Positions 1-14,489 of a DNA stretch of 64,000 bases are shown piece after piece. The stretch is from NCBI RefSeq assembly GCF_009905375.1, contig NW_027418135.1, forward strand, positions 62,001 to 126,000. The letters are read 5' to 3'. The translations under genes were made by a program, and so were the position numbers. Position 1 is the stretch's first letter, and the number at the start of each line of letters is the position of its first letter. This DNA comes from Apium graveolens (Eukaryota; Streptophyta; Magnoliopsida; Apiales; Apiaceae). Under the pieces are notes generated by a model, which saw only the letters and a program-made list of their open reading frames with translations, had not been told where the DNA came from and did no database searches.

Positions 1-695
1 AGATATCCTTTTACAACCTCTTAGTGCAACATTCATTCAAGTCAATTTTGGTCCACATTTTGGTTCTAATGAACCATGTAAGTCACTTTTCACCATGTTA
101 GAGACATTTTGCACCCTAAATGAGTCCCTTTCCACAATCTATATGTATAATTAACATGTTAACATCATATACATCTTAATTGACATCCTTTTACCACCTC
201 TTAATTCCACTTTCTTACAGGTCAATTTTGTTCCACATTTTCGTTCTAATCAACCATGTAAGTCACTTTCACCATATTAGAGTCACTTTGCACCCTATAA
301 GAGTCACTTTCCACCATATATACAACAATTAATATGTTAACATCATATACATCCAATTAAACATCCTTTTACCGCCTATTAATGCCACTTTCATACAAGT
401 TAATTTTGTACCACATTTTGGCTCTAATCAACCATGTAAATTACTTTTCACCATATTAGAGTCATTTTGCACCCTATAAGAGTCACTTGCCACCATATAT
501 TGATACAATTAACATGTTAACATCATGTACATGCAATTAGATATCCTTTTACAACCTCTTAGTGCTACATTCATTCAAGTCAATTTTGGTCCACATTTTG
601 GTTATAATGAACCATGTAAGTCGCTTTTCACCATGTTAGAGACATTTTGCACCCTAAATGAGCCACTTTCCACAATCTATATGTATAATTAACAT

Positions 696-3600
696 GTTAA
701 CATCATATACATCCAATTTGACATCCTTTTACCAGCTATTAATGCCACTTTCATACAAGTTAATTTTATTCCACATTTTGGCTCTAATCAACAATGTAAG
801 TCACTTTTCACCATATTAGAGTCACTTTGCACCCTATAAGAGTCACTTTCCCCATATATTGATACAATTAACATGTTAACATCATGTACATCCAATTAGA
901 AATCATTTTACAACCTCTTAGTGCCACATTCATACAAGTCAATTTTGGTCCACATTCTAGTTCTAATTAACCATGTAAGTCACTTTTCACCATATTAGAG
1001 TAATTTTGCAGCTTATATGAGTCACTTTCCACCATATATTTATACAATTAACATGTTAACATCATATACATCAGAATTGACATCCTTTTACCACCTCTTA
1101 ATTCCACTTTCATACAGGTCAATTTTGTTCCACATTTTCGTTCTAATCAACCACGTAAGTCACTTTTCACCATATTAGAGTCACTTTGCACCCTATAAGA
1201 GTCACTTTCCACCATATATACAACAATTAATATGTTAACATAATATACATCCAATTTCACATTCTTTTACCGCCTATTAATGCCACTTTCATACAAGTTA
1301 ATTTTGTACCACATTTTGGCTCTAATCAACCATGTAAGTACTTTTCACCATATTAGAGTCAGTTTGCACCCTATAAGAGTCACTTGCCACCCTATATTGA
1401 TATAAGTAACATGTTAACATCATGTACATGCGATTACACATCCTTTAACCACCTCTTGGTACCCCCTTTCCTACAAGTCAATTTTTGGCCACATTTTAGC
1501 ACTAATCAATCATGTAAGTGACTTCTCACCATATTAGAGTCATTTTGCACCATATAAGAGTCACTTGCCATCATATATTGGTACAATTAACATGTTAACA
1601 TCATGTACATGCAATTAGATATCCTTTTACAACTCTTAGTGCTACATTCATTCAAGTCAATTTTGGTGCACATTTTGGTTCTAATGAACCATGTAAGTCA
1701 CTTTTCACCATGTTAGAGACATTTTGCACCCTAAATGAGTCACTTTCCACAATCTATATGTATAATTAACATGTTAACATCATATACATCCAATTTGACA
1801 TCCTTTTACCACCTATTAATGCCACTTTCATACAAGTTAATTTTATTCCACATTTTGGCTCTAATCAACCATGTAAATCACTTTTCACCATATTAGAGTC
1901 ACTTTGCACCCTATAAGAGTCACTTTCCCAAAAATTTATACAATTAACATGTTAACATCATGTACATAAAATTAAACATCCTTTAACCACCTTTTGGTAC
2001 CCTTTCCTACAACTCAATTTTGGGCCACATTTTGGCTCTAATCAATCATGTAAGTGACTTATCACCATATTAGAGTCACTTTGCACCTTATAAGAGTCAC
2101 TTGCCATCATATATTGGTACAATTAACATGTTAACATCATATATATCCGATTAGAAATCCTTTTACCACCTCTCAGTGCCACATTCATACAAGTCAATTT
2201 TGGTCCACATTTTGGTTCTAATTAATCATGTAAGTCATTTTTCACCATATTAGATACATTTTGCAACCTATATGAGTCACTTTCCACCATATATTTATAC
2301 AATTAACATGTTAACATCATATACATCTGAATTGACATCCTCTTACCACCTCTTAATTCCACTTTCATACAGGTCAATTTTGTTCCACATTTTCGTTCTA
2401 ATCAACCATGTAAGTCACTTTTCACCATATTAGAGTCACTTTGCACCCTATAAGAGTCACTTTCCACCATATATACTACAATTAATATGTTAACATCATA
2501 TACATCCAATTTCACATCCTTTTACCTCCTATTAATGCCACTTTCATACAAGTTAATTTTGTACCACATTTTGGCTGTAATCAAACATGTAAGACACTTT
2601 TCACCATATTAGAGTCATTTTGAACCCTATAAGAGTCACTTGCCACCATATATGGATACAATTAACATGTTAACATCATGTACATGCGATTACACATCCT
2701 TTAACCACCTCTTGGTACCCCTTTCCTACAAGTCAATTTTGGGCCACATTTTAGCACTAATCAATCATGTAAGTGACATCTCACCATATTAGAGTCATTT
2801 TGCATCATATAAGAGTCACTTGCCATCATATATTGGTACAATTAACATGTTAACATCATGTACATGCAATTAGATATCGTTTTACAACCTCTTAGTGCTA
2901 CATTCATTCAAGTCAATTTTGGTCCACATTTTGGTTCTAATGAACCATGTAAGTCACTTTTCACAATGTTAGAGACATTTTGCACCCTAAATGAGTCCCT
3001 TTCCACAATCTATATGTATAATTAACATGTTAACATCATATACATCCAATTTGACATCTTTTTACCACCTATTAATGCCACTTTCATACAAGTTAATTTT
3101 ATTCCACATTTTGGCTCTAATCAACCATGTAAGTAACTTTTCACCATATTAGAGTCACATTGCACCCTATAAGAGTCACTTTCCCCATATATTGATACAA
3201 TTAACATGTTAACATCATGTACATGCAATTAAACATTATTTAACCACCTTTTGGTACCCTTTCCTACAAGTCAATTTTGGGCCACATTTTGGCTCTAATC
3301 AATCATGTAAGTGACTTATCACCATATTAGAGTCACTTTGCACCTTATAAGAGTCACTTGCCATCATATATTGGTACAATTAACATGTTAACATCATGTA
3401 CATGTAATTAGAAATCCTTTTACCACCTCTTAGTGCCACATTCATACAAGTCAATTTTGGTTCTAATTAACCATTTAAGTCACTTTTCACCATATTAGAT
3501 TCATTTTGCAGTTATATGAGTCACTTTCCACCATATATTTATACAATTAACATGTTAACATCATATACATTTGAATTGACATCCTTTTACCACCTCTTAA

Positions 3601-4093
3601 TTCCACTTTCATATAGGTCAATTTTGTTCTACATTTCCGTTCTAATCAACCACGTAAGTCACTTTTCACCATATTAGAGTCACTTTGCACCCTATAAGAG
3701 TCACTTTCCACCATATATACAACAATTAATATGTTAACATCATATACATCCAATTTCACATCCTTTTACCGCCTATTAATGCCACTTTCATACAAGTTAA
3801 TTTTGTACCACATTTTGGCTCTAATCAACCATGTAAGTCACTTTTCACCATATTAGAGTCAGTTTGCACCCTATAAGAGTCACTTGCCACCGTATATTGA
3901 TACAATTAACATGTTAACATCATGTACATGCAATTAAACATCCCTTAACCACCTCTTTGTACCCCCTTTCCTACAAGTCAATTTGGGGCCACATTTTAGC
4001 ACTAATCAATCATGTAAGTGACTTCTCACCATATTTGAGTCATTTTGCACCATATAAGAGTCACTTGCCATCATATATTGGTACAATTAACAT
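696..4093. repeat. Satellite zone with heptamer lacking monomer type 7
   Basis: I typed monomers by the sequence just after GTTAAC. The order here is 8-3-4-5-6-1-2: type 8 (AGAAATCC, then TTAGTGCCAC) starts at about 875, 2129 and 3387, spaced 1254 and 1258 bp apart. Type 7 (TTAGTTCCAC, CAGGTCAATTTTG) is absent, and the monomer after type 6 ends like type 1 (TTAATGCCAC). Types 7 and 1 begin with the same bases in the octamer, so this unit looks like the octamer after a 7/1 fusion. Sequence before 696 is less regular. Typing was by eye. Confidence 0.6.
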
Positions 4094-7000
4094 GTTAACA
4101 TCATGTACATGCAATTAGATATCCTTTTACAACCTCTTAGTGCTACATTCATTCAAGTCAATTTTGGTGCACATTTTGGTTCTAATGAACCATGTAAGTC
4201 ACTTTTCACCATGTTAGAGACATTTTGCACCCTAAATGAGTCACTTTCCACAATCTATATGTATAATTAACATGTTGACATCATTTACATCCAATTTGAC
4301 ATCCTTTTACCACCTATTAGTTCCACTTTCATACAGGTCAATTTTGTTCCACATTTTGGTTCTAATCAACCATGTAAGTCACTTTTCACCATATTAGAGT
4401 CACTTTGCACCCTATATGAGTCACTTTCCACAATATATACAACAATTAACATGTTAACATCATATACATCCAATTTGACATCCTTTTACCACCTATTAAT
4501 GCCACTTTCATACAAGTTAATTTTAGTCCACATTTTGGCTCTAATCAACCATGTAAGTCACTTTTCACCATATTAGAGTCACTTTGCACCCTATAAGAGT
4601 CACTTTCCCCATATATTGATAAAATTAACATGTTAACATCATGTACATGCAATTAAACAACCTTTAACCACCTTTTGGTACCCTTTCCTACAAGTCAATT
4701 TTAAGCCACATTTTGGCTCTAATCAATCATGTAAGTGACTTATCACTATATTAGAGTCACTTTGCACCTTATAAGAGTAACTTGCCATCATATATTGGTA
4801 CAATTAACATGTTAACATCATGTACATGTAATTAGAAATCCTTTTACCACCTCTTAGTGCCACATTCATACAAGTCAATTTTGGTCCACATTTTGGTTCT
4901 AATTAACCATGTAAGTCACTTTTCACCATATTAGATTCATTTTGCAGCCTATATGAGTCACTTTCCACCACATATTTATACAATTAACATGTTAACATCA
5001 TATACATCTGAATTGACATCCTTTTACCACCTCTTAATTCCACTTTCATACATGTCAATTTTGATCCACATTTTGGTTCTAATCAACCATGTAAGTCACT
5101 TTTCACCATATTAGAGTCACGTTGCACCTTATAAGAGTCACCTTCCACCATATATACAACAATTAATATGTTAACATCTTATACGTCCAATTTCACATCC
5201 TTTTACCGCCTATTAATCCCACTTTCATACAAGTTAATATTTTAGCACATTTTGGCTTTAATCAACCATGTAAGTCACTTTTCACCATATTAGAGTCACT
5301 TTGCACCTTATAAGAGTCATTTGCCACCATATATTGATACAATTAACATGTTAACATCATGTACATGCAATTAGACATTCTTTAACCACCTCTTGGTACC
5401 CCCTTCTTACAAGTCAATTTTGGGCCATATTTTTGGCACATATCAATCATGTAAGTGAGTTCTCACCATATTATAGTCAATTTGGACCTTACAAGAGTCA
5501 CTTGCCATCATATATTGGTACAATTAACATGATAACATCATGTACATGTAATTAGATATCCTTTTACAACCTCTTAGTGCAACATTCATTCAAGTCAATT
5601 TTGGTCCACATTTTGGTTCTAATTAACCATGTAAGTCACTTTTCACCATGTTAGAGACCTTTTGCACCCTAAATGAGTCACTTTCCACAATCTATATGTA
5701 TAATTAACATGTTAACATCATATACATCCAATTTGACATCCTTTTACCACCTATTAGTTCCACTTTTATACAGGTCAATTTTGTTCCACATTTTGGTTCT
5801 AATCAACCATGTAAGTCACTTTTCACCATATTAGAGTCACTTTGCACCCTATAAGAGTCACTTTCCACAATATATACAACAATTAACATGTTAACATCAT
5901 ATACATCCAATTTGACATCCTTTTACCACCTATTAATGCCACTTTCATACAAGTTAATTTTATTCCACATTTTGGCTCTAATCAACCATGTAAGTCACTT
6001 TTCACTATATTAGAGTCACTTTGCACCCTATAAGAGTCACTTTCCCCATATATTGATAAAATTAACATGTTAACATCATGTACATGCAATTAAACATCCT
6101 TTAACCACCTTTTGGTACCCTTTCCTACAAGTCAATTTTGGACCACATTTTGGCTTTAATCAATCATGTAAGTGACTTATCACCATATTAGGGTCACTTT
6201 GCACCTTATAAGAGTCACTTGCCATCATATATTGGTACAATTAACATGTTTACATCATGAACATGTAATTAAAAATCCTTTTACCACCTCTTAGTGCCAC
6301 ATTCATACAAGTCAATTTTGGTCCACATTTTGGTTCTAATTAACCATGTAAGTCACTTTTCACCATATTAGATTCATTTTGCAGCCTATATGAGTCACTT
6401 TCCACCATATATTTATACAATTAACATGTTAACATCATATACATCTGAATTGACATCTTTTTACCACCTCTTAATTCCACTTTCATACATGTCAATTTTG
6501 TTCCACATTTTGGTTCTAATCAACCATGTAAGTCACTTTTCACCATATTAGAGTCACTTTGCACCTTATAAGAGTCACTTTCCACCATATATATAACAAT
6601 TAATATGTTACATCATATACATCCAATTTCACATCCTTTTACCGCCTATTAATACCACTTTCATACAAGTTAATATTTTACCACATTTTGGCTTTAATCA
6701 ACCATGTAATTCACTTTTCACCATATTAGAGTCACTTCGCAGCCTATAAGAGTCATTTGCCACCATATATGGATACAATTAACATGTTGACATCATGTAC
6801 ATGCAATTAGACATTCTTTAACCACCTCTTGGTATCCCCTTTCCTATAAGTCAATTTTAGGCCACATTTTGGCACATATCAATCATGTAAGTGACTTATC
6901 ACCATATTAGAGTCACTTTGCACCTTATAAGAGTAACTTGACATCATATATTGGTACAATTAACATGTTAACATCATGTACATGTAACTAGAAATCCTTT

Positions 7001-8401
7001 TACCACCTCTTAGTGCCACATTCATACAAGTCAATTTTGGTCCACATTTTGGTTCTAATTAACCATGTAAGTCACTTTTCACCATATTAGATTCATTTTG
7101 CAGCCTATATGAGTCACTTTCCACCATATATTTATACAATTAACATGTTAACATCATATACATCTGAATTGACATCCTTTTACCACTTCTTAATTCCACT
7201 TTCATACATGTCAATTTTGTTCCATATTTTGGTTCTAATCAACCATGTAAGTCACTTTTCACCATATTAGAGTCACTTTGCACCTTATAAGAGTCACTTT
7301 CCACCATATATACAACAATTAATATGTTAACATGATATACATCCAATTTCACATCCTTTTACCGCCTATTAATGCCACTTTCATACAAGTAAATATTTTA
7401 CCACATTTTGGCTTTAATCAACCATGAAAGTCACTTCTCACCATATTATAGTCAATTTGCACCTTATAAGAGTCACTTGCCATCATATATTGGTACCATT
7501 AACATGTTAACATCATATACATCTGAATTGACATCCTTTTACCACTTCTTAATTCCACTTTCATACAGGTCAATTTTGTTCCACATTTTGGTTCTAATCA
7601 ACCATGTAAGTCACCTATCACCATATTAGAGTCACTTTGCACCCTATAAGAGTCACTTTCCACAATATATACAACAATTAACATGTTAACATCATATACA
7701 TCCAATTTGACATCATTTTACCACCTATTAATGCCACTTTCATACAAGTTAATTTTATTCCACATTTTGGCTCTAATCAACCATGTAAGTCACTTTTCAC
7801 CATATTAGAGACACTTTGCACCCTATAAGAGTCAGTTTCCCCATATATTGATACAATTAACATGTTAACATCATGTACATGCAATTAAACATCCTTTAAC
7901 CACCTTTTGGTACCCTTTCCTACAAGTCAATTTTGGGCCACATTTTGGCTCTAATCAATCATGTAAGTGACTTATCACCATATTAGAGTCACTTTTCACC
8001 TTATAAGAGTCACTTGCCATCATATATTGGTACAATTAACATGTTTACATCATGAACATGCAATTAGAAATACTTTTACCACCTCTTAGTGCCACATTCA
8101 TACAAGTCAATTTTGGTCCACATTTTGGTTCTAATTAACCTTGTAAGTCACTTTTCACCATATTAGATTCATTTTACAGCCTATATGAGTCACTTTCCAC
8201 CATATATTTATACAATTAACATGTTAACAATATATACATATGAATTGACATCCTTTTACCACCTCTTAATTCCACTTTCATACATGTCAATTTTGTTCCA
8301 CATTTTGGTTCTAATCAACCATGTAAGTCACTTTTCACCATATTAGAGTCACTTTGCACCTTATAAGAGTCACTTTCCACCATATATACAACAATTAATA
8401 T
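4094..8401. repeat. Satellite zone with eight-monomer higher-order units
   Basis: From 4094 the order is 6-7-1-2-8-3-4-5, repeated from about 5530; the two starts are about 1436 bp apart, or eight monomers. A third unit is disturbed: after type 5 near 6786 come a 5/2 hybrid, then types 8 and 3, a 4/5 hybrid (about 7325) and a 3/7 hybrid (about 7505), before 1-2-8-3 resumes. The hybrid monomers are what unequal crossing-over between out-of-register copies would leave. All eight types are present here, so this arrangement can be parental to both heptamers in the window. Confidence 0.6.
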
Positions 8402-11400
8402 GTTAACATTATATACATCCAATTTCACATCCTTTTACTGCCTATTAATGCCACTTCCATACAAGTAAATATTTTACCACATTTTGGCTTTAATCAACCA
8501 TGAAAGTCACTTTTCACCATATTAGAGTCACTTTTCAGCCTATAAGAGTCATTTGCCACCATATATTGATACAATTAATATGTTAACATCATGTACATGC
8601 AATTAGACATTCTTTAACCACCTCTTGGTACCCCCTTTCTACAAGTCAATTTTAGGCCACATTTTGGCACATATCAATCATGTAAGTGACTTCTCACCAT
8701 ATTATAGTCAATTTGCACCTTATAAGAGTCACTTGCCATCATATATTGGTACAATTAACATGATAACTTCATGTACATGCAATTAGATATCTTTTACAAC
8801 CTCTTAGTGCAACATTCATTCAAGTCAATTTAGGTCCACATTTTGGTTCTAATTAACCATGTAAGTCACTTTTCACCATGTTAGAGACATTTTTCACCCT
8901 AAATGAGTCACTTTCCACAATCTATATGTATAATTAACATGTTAACATCATATACATCCAATTTGAATCCTTGTACCACCTATTAGTTCCACTTTCATAC
9001 AGGTCAATTTTGTTCCACATTTTGGTTCTAATCAACCATGTAAATAACTTTTCACCATATTATTGTCACTTTGCACCCTATAAGAGACACTTTCCATAAT
9101 ATATACAACAATTAACATGTTAACAACATATACATCCAATTTGACATCATTTTACCACCTATTAATGCCACTTTCATACAAGTTAATTTTATTCCACATT
9201 TTGGCTCTAATCAACCATGTAAGTCACTTTTCACCATATTAGAGTCACTTTGCACCCTATAAGAGTCACTTTCCCCATATATTGATACAATTAACATGTT
9301 AACATCGTGTACATGCAATTAAACATCCTTTAACCACCTTTTGGTACCCTTTCCTACAAGTCAATTTTGGGCCACATTTTGGCTCTAATCAATCATGTAA
9401 GTGACTTATCACCATATTAGAGTCACTTTGCACCTTATAAAAGTCACTTGCCATCATATATTGGTACAATTAACATGTTTACATCATGAACATGCAATTA
9501 GAAATCCTTTTACCACCTTTTAATTCCACTTTCATACATGTCAATTTTGTTCCACGTTTTGGTTCTAATCAACCATGTAAGTCACTTTTCACCATATTGG
9601 AGTCACTTTGCACCTTATAAGAGTCACTTTCCACCATATATACAACAATTAATATGTTAACATCATATACATCCAATTTCACATCCTTTTACCGCCTATT
9701 AATGCCACTTTCATACAAGTAAATATTTTACCACATTTTGGCTTTAATCAACCATGAAAGTTACTTTTCACCATATTAGAGTCACTTTGCACCCTATAAG
9801 AGTCATTTGCCACCATATATTGATACAATTAACATGTTAACATCATGTACATGCAATTAGACATTCTTTAACCACCTCTTGGTACCCCCTTTCCTACAAG
9901 TCAATTTTAGGCCACATTTTGGCACATATAAATCATGTAAGTGACTTCTCACCATATTATAGTCAATTTTCAGCTTATAAGAGTCACTTGCCATCATATA
10001 TTGGTACAATTAACATGATAACATCATGTACATGCAATTAGATATCTTTTACAACCTCTTAGTGCAACATTCATTCAAGTCAATTTAGGTCCACATTTTG
10101 GTTCTAATTAACCATGTAAGTCACTTTTCACCATGTTAGAGACATTTTTCACCCTAAATGAGTCACTTTCCACAATCTATATGTATAATTAACATGTTAA
10201 CCTCATATACATCCAATTTGAATCCTTGTACCACCTATTAGTTCCACTTTCATACAGGTCAATTTTGTTCCACATTTTGGTTCTAATCAACCATGTAAAT
10301 AACTTTTCACCATATTATTGTCAATTTGCACCCTATAAGAGACACTTTCCATAATATATACAACAATTAACATGTTAACAACATATACATCCAATTTGAC
10401 ATCATTTTACCACCTATTAATGCCACTTTCATACAAGTTAATTTTATTCCACATTTTGGCTCTAATCAACCATGTAAGTCACTTTTCACCATATTAGAGT
10501 CACTTTGCACCCTATAAGAGTCACTTTCCCCATATATTGATACAATTAACATATTAACATCGTGTACATGCAATTAAACATCCTTTAACCACCTTTTGGT
10601 ACCCTTTCCTACAAGTCAATTTTGGGCCACATTTTGGCTCTAATCAATCATGTAAGTGACTTATCACCATATTAGAGTCACTTTGCACCTTATAAGAGTC
10701 ACTTGCCATCATATATTGGTACAATTAACATGTTTACATCATGAACATTTAATTAGAAATCCTTTTACCACCTCTTAATTCCACTTTCATACATGTCAAT
10801 TTTGTTCCACATTTTGGTTCTAATCAACCATGTAAGTCACTTTTCACCATATTAGAGTCACTTTGCACCTTATAAGAGTCACTTTCCGCCATATATACAA
10901 CAATTAATATGTTAACATCTTATACATCCAATTTCACATCCTTTTTACCGCCTATTAATGCCACTTTCATACAAGTTAATATTTTACCACATTTTGGCTT
11001 TAATCAACCATGTAAGTCACTTTTCACCATATTAGAGTCACTTTGCAGCCTATAAGAGTCATTTGCCACCATATATTGATACAATTAACATGTTAACATC
11101 ATGTACATGCAATTAGACATTCTTTAACCACCTCTTGGTACCCCCTTTCCTACAAGTCAATTTTAGGCCACATTTTGGCACATATAAATCATGTAAGTGA
11201 CTTCTCACCATATTATAGTCAATTTGCAGCTTATAAGAGTCACTTGTCATCATATATTGGTACAATTAACATGATAACATCATGTACATGCAATTAGATA
11301 TCTTTTACAACCTCTTAGTGCAACATTCATTCAAGTCAATTTAGGTCCACATTTTGGTTCTAATTAACCACGTAAGTCACTTTTCACCATGTTAGAGACA

Positions 11401-12195
11401 TTTTTCACCCTAAATGAGCCACTTTCCACAATCTATATGTATAATTAACATGTTAACATCATATACATCCAATTTGAATCCTTGTACCACCTATTAGTTC
11501 CACTTTCATACAGGTCAATTTTGTTCCACATTTTGGTTCTAATCAACCATGTAAATAACTTTTCACCATATTATTGTCACTTTGCACCCTATAAGAGACA
11601 CTTTCCATAATATATACAACAATTAACATGTTAACAACATATACATCCAATTTGACATCATTTTACCACCTATTAATGCCACTTTCATACAAGTTAATTT
11701 TATTCCACATTTTGGCTCTAATCAACCATGTAAGTCACTTTTCACCATATTAGAGTCACTTTGCACCCTATAAGAGTCACTTTCCCCATATATTGATACA
11801 ATTAACATGTTAACATCGTGTACATGCAATTAAACATCCTTTAACCACCTTTTGGTACCCTTTCCTACAAGTCAATTTTGGGCCACATTTTGGCTCTAAT
11901 CAATCATGTAAGTGACTTATCACCATATTAGAGTCACTTTGCACCTTATAAGAGTCACTTGCCATCATATATTGGTACAATTAACATGTTTACATCATGA
12001 ACATGCAATTAGAAATCCTTTTACCACCTCTTAATTCCAATTTCATACATGTCAATTTTGTTCCACATATTGGTTCTAATCAACCATGTAAGTCACTTTT
12101 CACCATATTAGAGTCACTTTGCACCTTATAAGAGTCACTTTCCACCATATATACAACAATTAATATATTAACATCATATATATCCAATTTCACAT
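8402..12195. repeat. Core-type heptamer zone, first stretch
   Basis: Monomers run 4-5-6-7-1-2-(8/3 fusion), with a period of about 1255 bp: the type-1 landmark GTTAACAACATA occurs at 9119, 10374 and 11630. The first fused 8/3 monomer is near 9478; it begins like type 8 (GTTTACATCATGAACATG) and continues like type 3 (TTAATTCCACTTTCATACATG). The zone ends with a join at about 12195, where a type-4 start runs into type-6 sequence (CTTAGTGCAACATTCATTC). Confidence 0.7.
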
Positions 12196-14489
12196 CCTTT
12201 TACCACCTCTTAGTGCAACATTCATTCAAGTCAATTTTGGTCCACATTTTGGTTCCAATGAACCATGTAAGTCACTTTTCACCATGTTAGAGACATTTTG
12301 CACCCTAAATGAGTCACTTTCCTCAATCTATATGTATAATTAACATGTTAACATCATATACATCCAATTTGACATCCTTTTACCACCTATTAATGCCACT
12401 TTCATACAAGTTAATTTTATTCCACATTTTGGCTCTAATCAACAATGTAAGTCACTTTTCACCATATTAGAGTCACTTTGATAAGAGTCACTTTCCCCAT
12501 ATATTGATACAATTAACATGTTAACATCATGTACATGCAATTAAACATCCTTTAACCACCTTTTGGTACCCTTTCCTACAAGTCATTTTTGGGCCACATT
12601 TTGGCTCTAATCAATCATGTAAGTGACTTATCACCATATTAGAGTCACTTTGCACCTTATAAGAGTCACTTGCCATCATATATTGGTACAATTAACATGT
12701 TAACATCATGTACATATAATTAGAAATCCTTTTACCACCTCTTAGTGCTACATTCATCCAAGTCAGTTTTGGTCCACATTTTGGTTCTAATTAACCATGT
12801 AAGTCACTTTTCACCATATTAGATTCATTTTGCAGCCTATATGAGTGACTGTCCACCATATATTTATACAATTAACATGTTAACATCATATACATCTGAA
12901 TTGACATCCTTTTATCACCTCTTAATTCCACTTTCATACATGTCAATTTTTTTCCATATTTTGGTTCTAATCAACCATGTAAGTCTCTTTTGACCATATT
13001 AGAGTCACGTTGCACCTTATAAGAGTCACTTTCCGCCATATATACAACAATTAATATGTTAACATCTTATACATCCAATTTCACATCCTTTTTACCGCCT
13101 ATTAATGCCACTTTCATACAAGTTAATATTTTACCACATTTTGGCTTTAATCAACCATGTAAGTCACTTTTCACCATATTAGAGTCACTTTGCACCCTAT
13201 AAGAGTCATTTACCACCATATATTGATACAATTAACATGTTAACATCATGTACATGCAATTGGACATTCTTTAACCACCTCTTGGTACCCCCTTCCTACA
13301 AGTCAATTTTGGGCCACATTTTGGCACATATCAATCATGTAAGTGAGTTCTCACCATATTATAGTCAATTTGGACCTTACAAGAGTCACTTGCCATCATA
13401 TATTGGTACAATTAAGATGATAACATCATGTACATGCAATTAGATATCCTTTTACAACCTCTTAGTGCAACATTTATTCAAGTCAATTTTGGTCCACATT
13501 TTGGTTCTAATTAACCATGTAAGTCACTTTTCACCATGTTAGAGACATTTTGCACCCTAAATGAGTCACTTTCCACAATCTTTATGTATAATTAATATGT
13601 TAACATCATATACATCCAATTTGACTTCCTTTTACCACCTATTAGTTCCACTTTCATACAGGTCAATTTTGTTCCACATTTTGGTTCTAATCAATCATGT
13701 AAGTCACTTTTCACCATATTAGAGTCACTTTGCACCCTATAAGAGTCACTTTCCACAATATATACAACAATTAACATGTTAACATCATATACATCCAATT
13801 TGACATCTTTTTACCACCTATTAATGCCACTTTCATACAAGTTAATTTTATTCCACATTTTGGCTCTAATCAACCATGTAAGTCACTTTTCACTATATTA
13901 GAGTCACTTTGCACCCTAAAAGAGTCACTTTCCCCATATATTGATAAAATTAACATGTTAACATCATGTACAGGCAATTAAACTTCCTTTAACCACCTTT
14001 TGGTACCCTTTCCTACAAGTCAATTTTGGACCACATTTTGGCTCTAATCAATCATGTAAGTGACTTATCACCATATTACAGTCACATTGCACCTTATAAG
14101 AGTAACTTGCCATCATATATTGGTATAATTAACATGTTAACATCATGTACATGTAATTAGAAATCCTTTTACCACCTCTTAGTGCCACATTCATACAAGT
14201 CAATTTTGGTCCACATTTTGGTTCTAATTAACCATGTAAGTCACTTTTCACCATATTAGATTCATTTTGCAGCCTATATGAGTCACTTTCCACCATATAT
14301 TTATACAATTAACATTTTAACATCATATACATCTGAATTGACATCCTTTTACCACCTTTTAATTCTACTTTCATACATGTCAATTTTGTTCCACATTTTG
14401 GTTCTAATCAACCATGTAAGTCACTTTTCACCATATTAGAGTCACTTAGCACCTTATAAGAGTCACTTTCCACCATTTATACAACAATT
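12196..14489. repeat. Irregular and octamer-like satellite zone
   Basis: Between the two heptamer stretches the register is broken. A type-6/1/2 run follows the join at about 12195, one monomer near 12480 lacks part of the CACCCTATAAG block, and separate type-8 and type-3 monomers reappear near 12720-12900 and 14140-14320. The distance between the TATGTATAATTAA landmarks at about 13584 and 15020 is roughly 1436 bp, an eight-monomer spacing, against 1255 bp on either side. Confidence 0.55.

Noticed and set aside
7408..7629. Open frame of 73 codons, and similar ones at 13237, 21271 and 31355, inside the satellite
   Set aside because: They follow the repeat period, sit where a local variant happens to remove a stop, and have no domain. 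The same frame is closed in neighbouring monomers.
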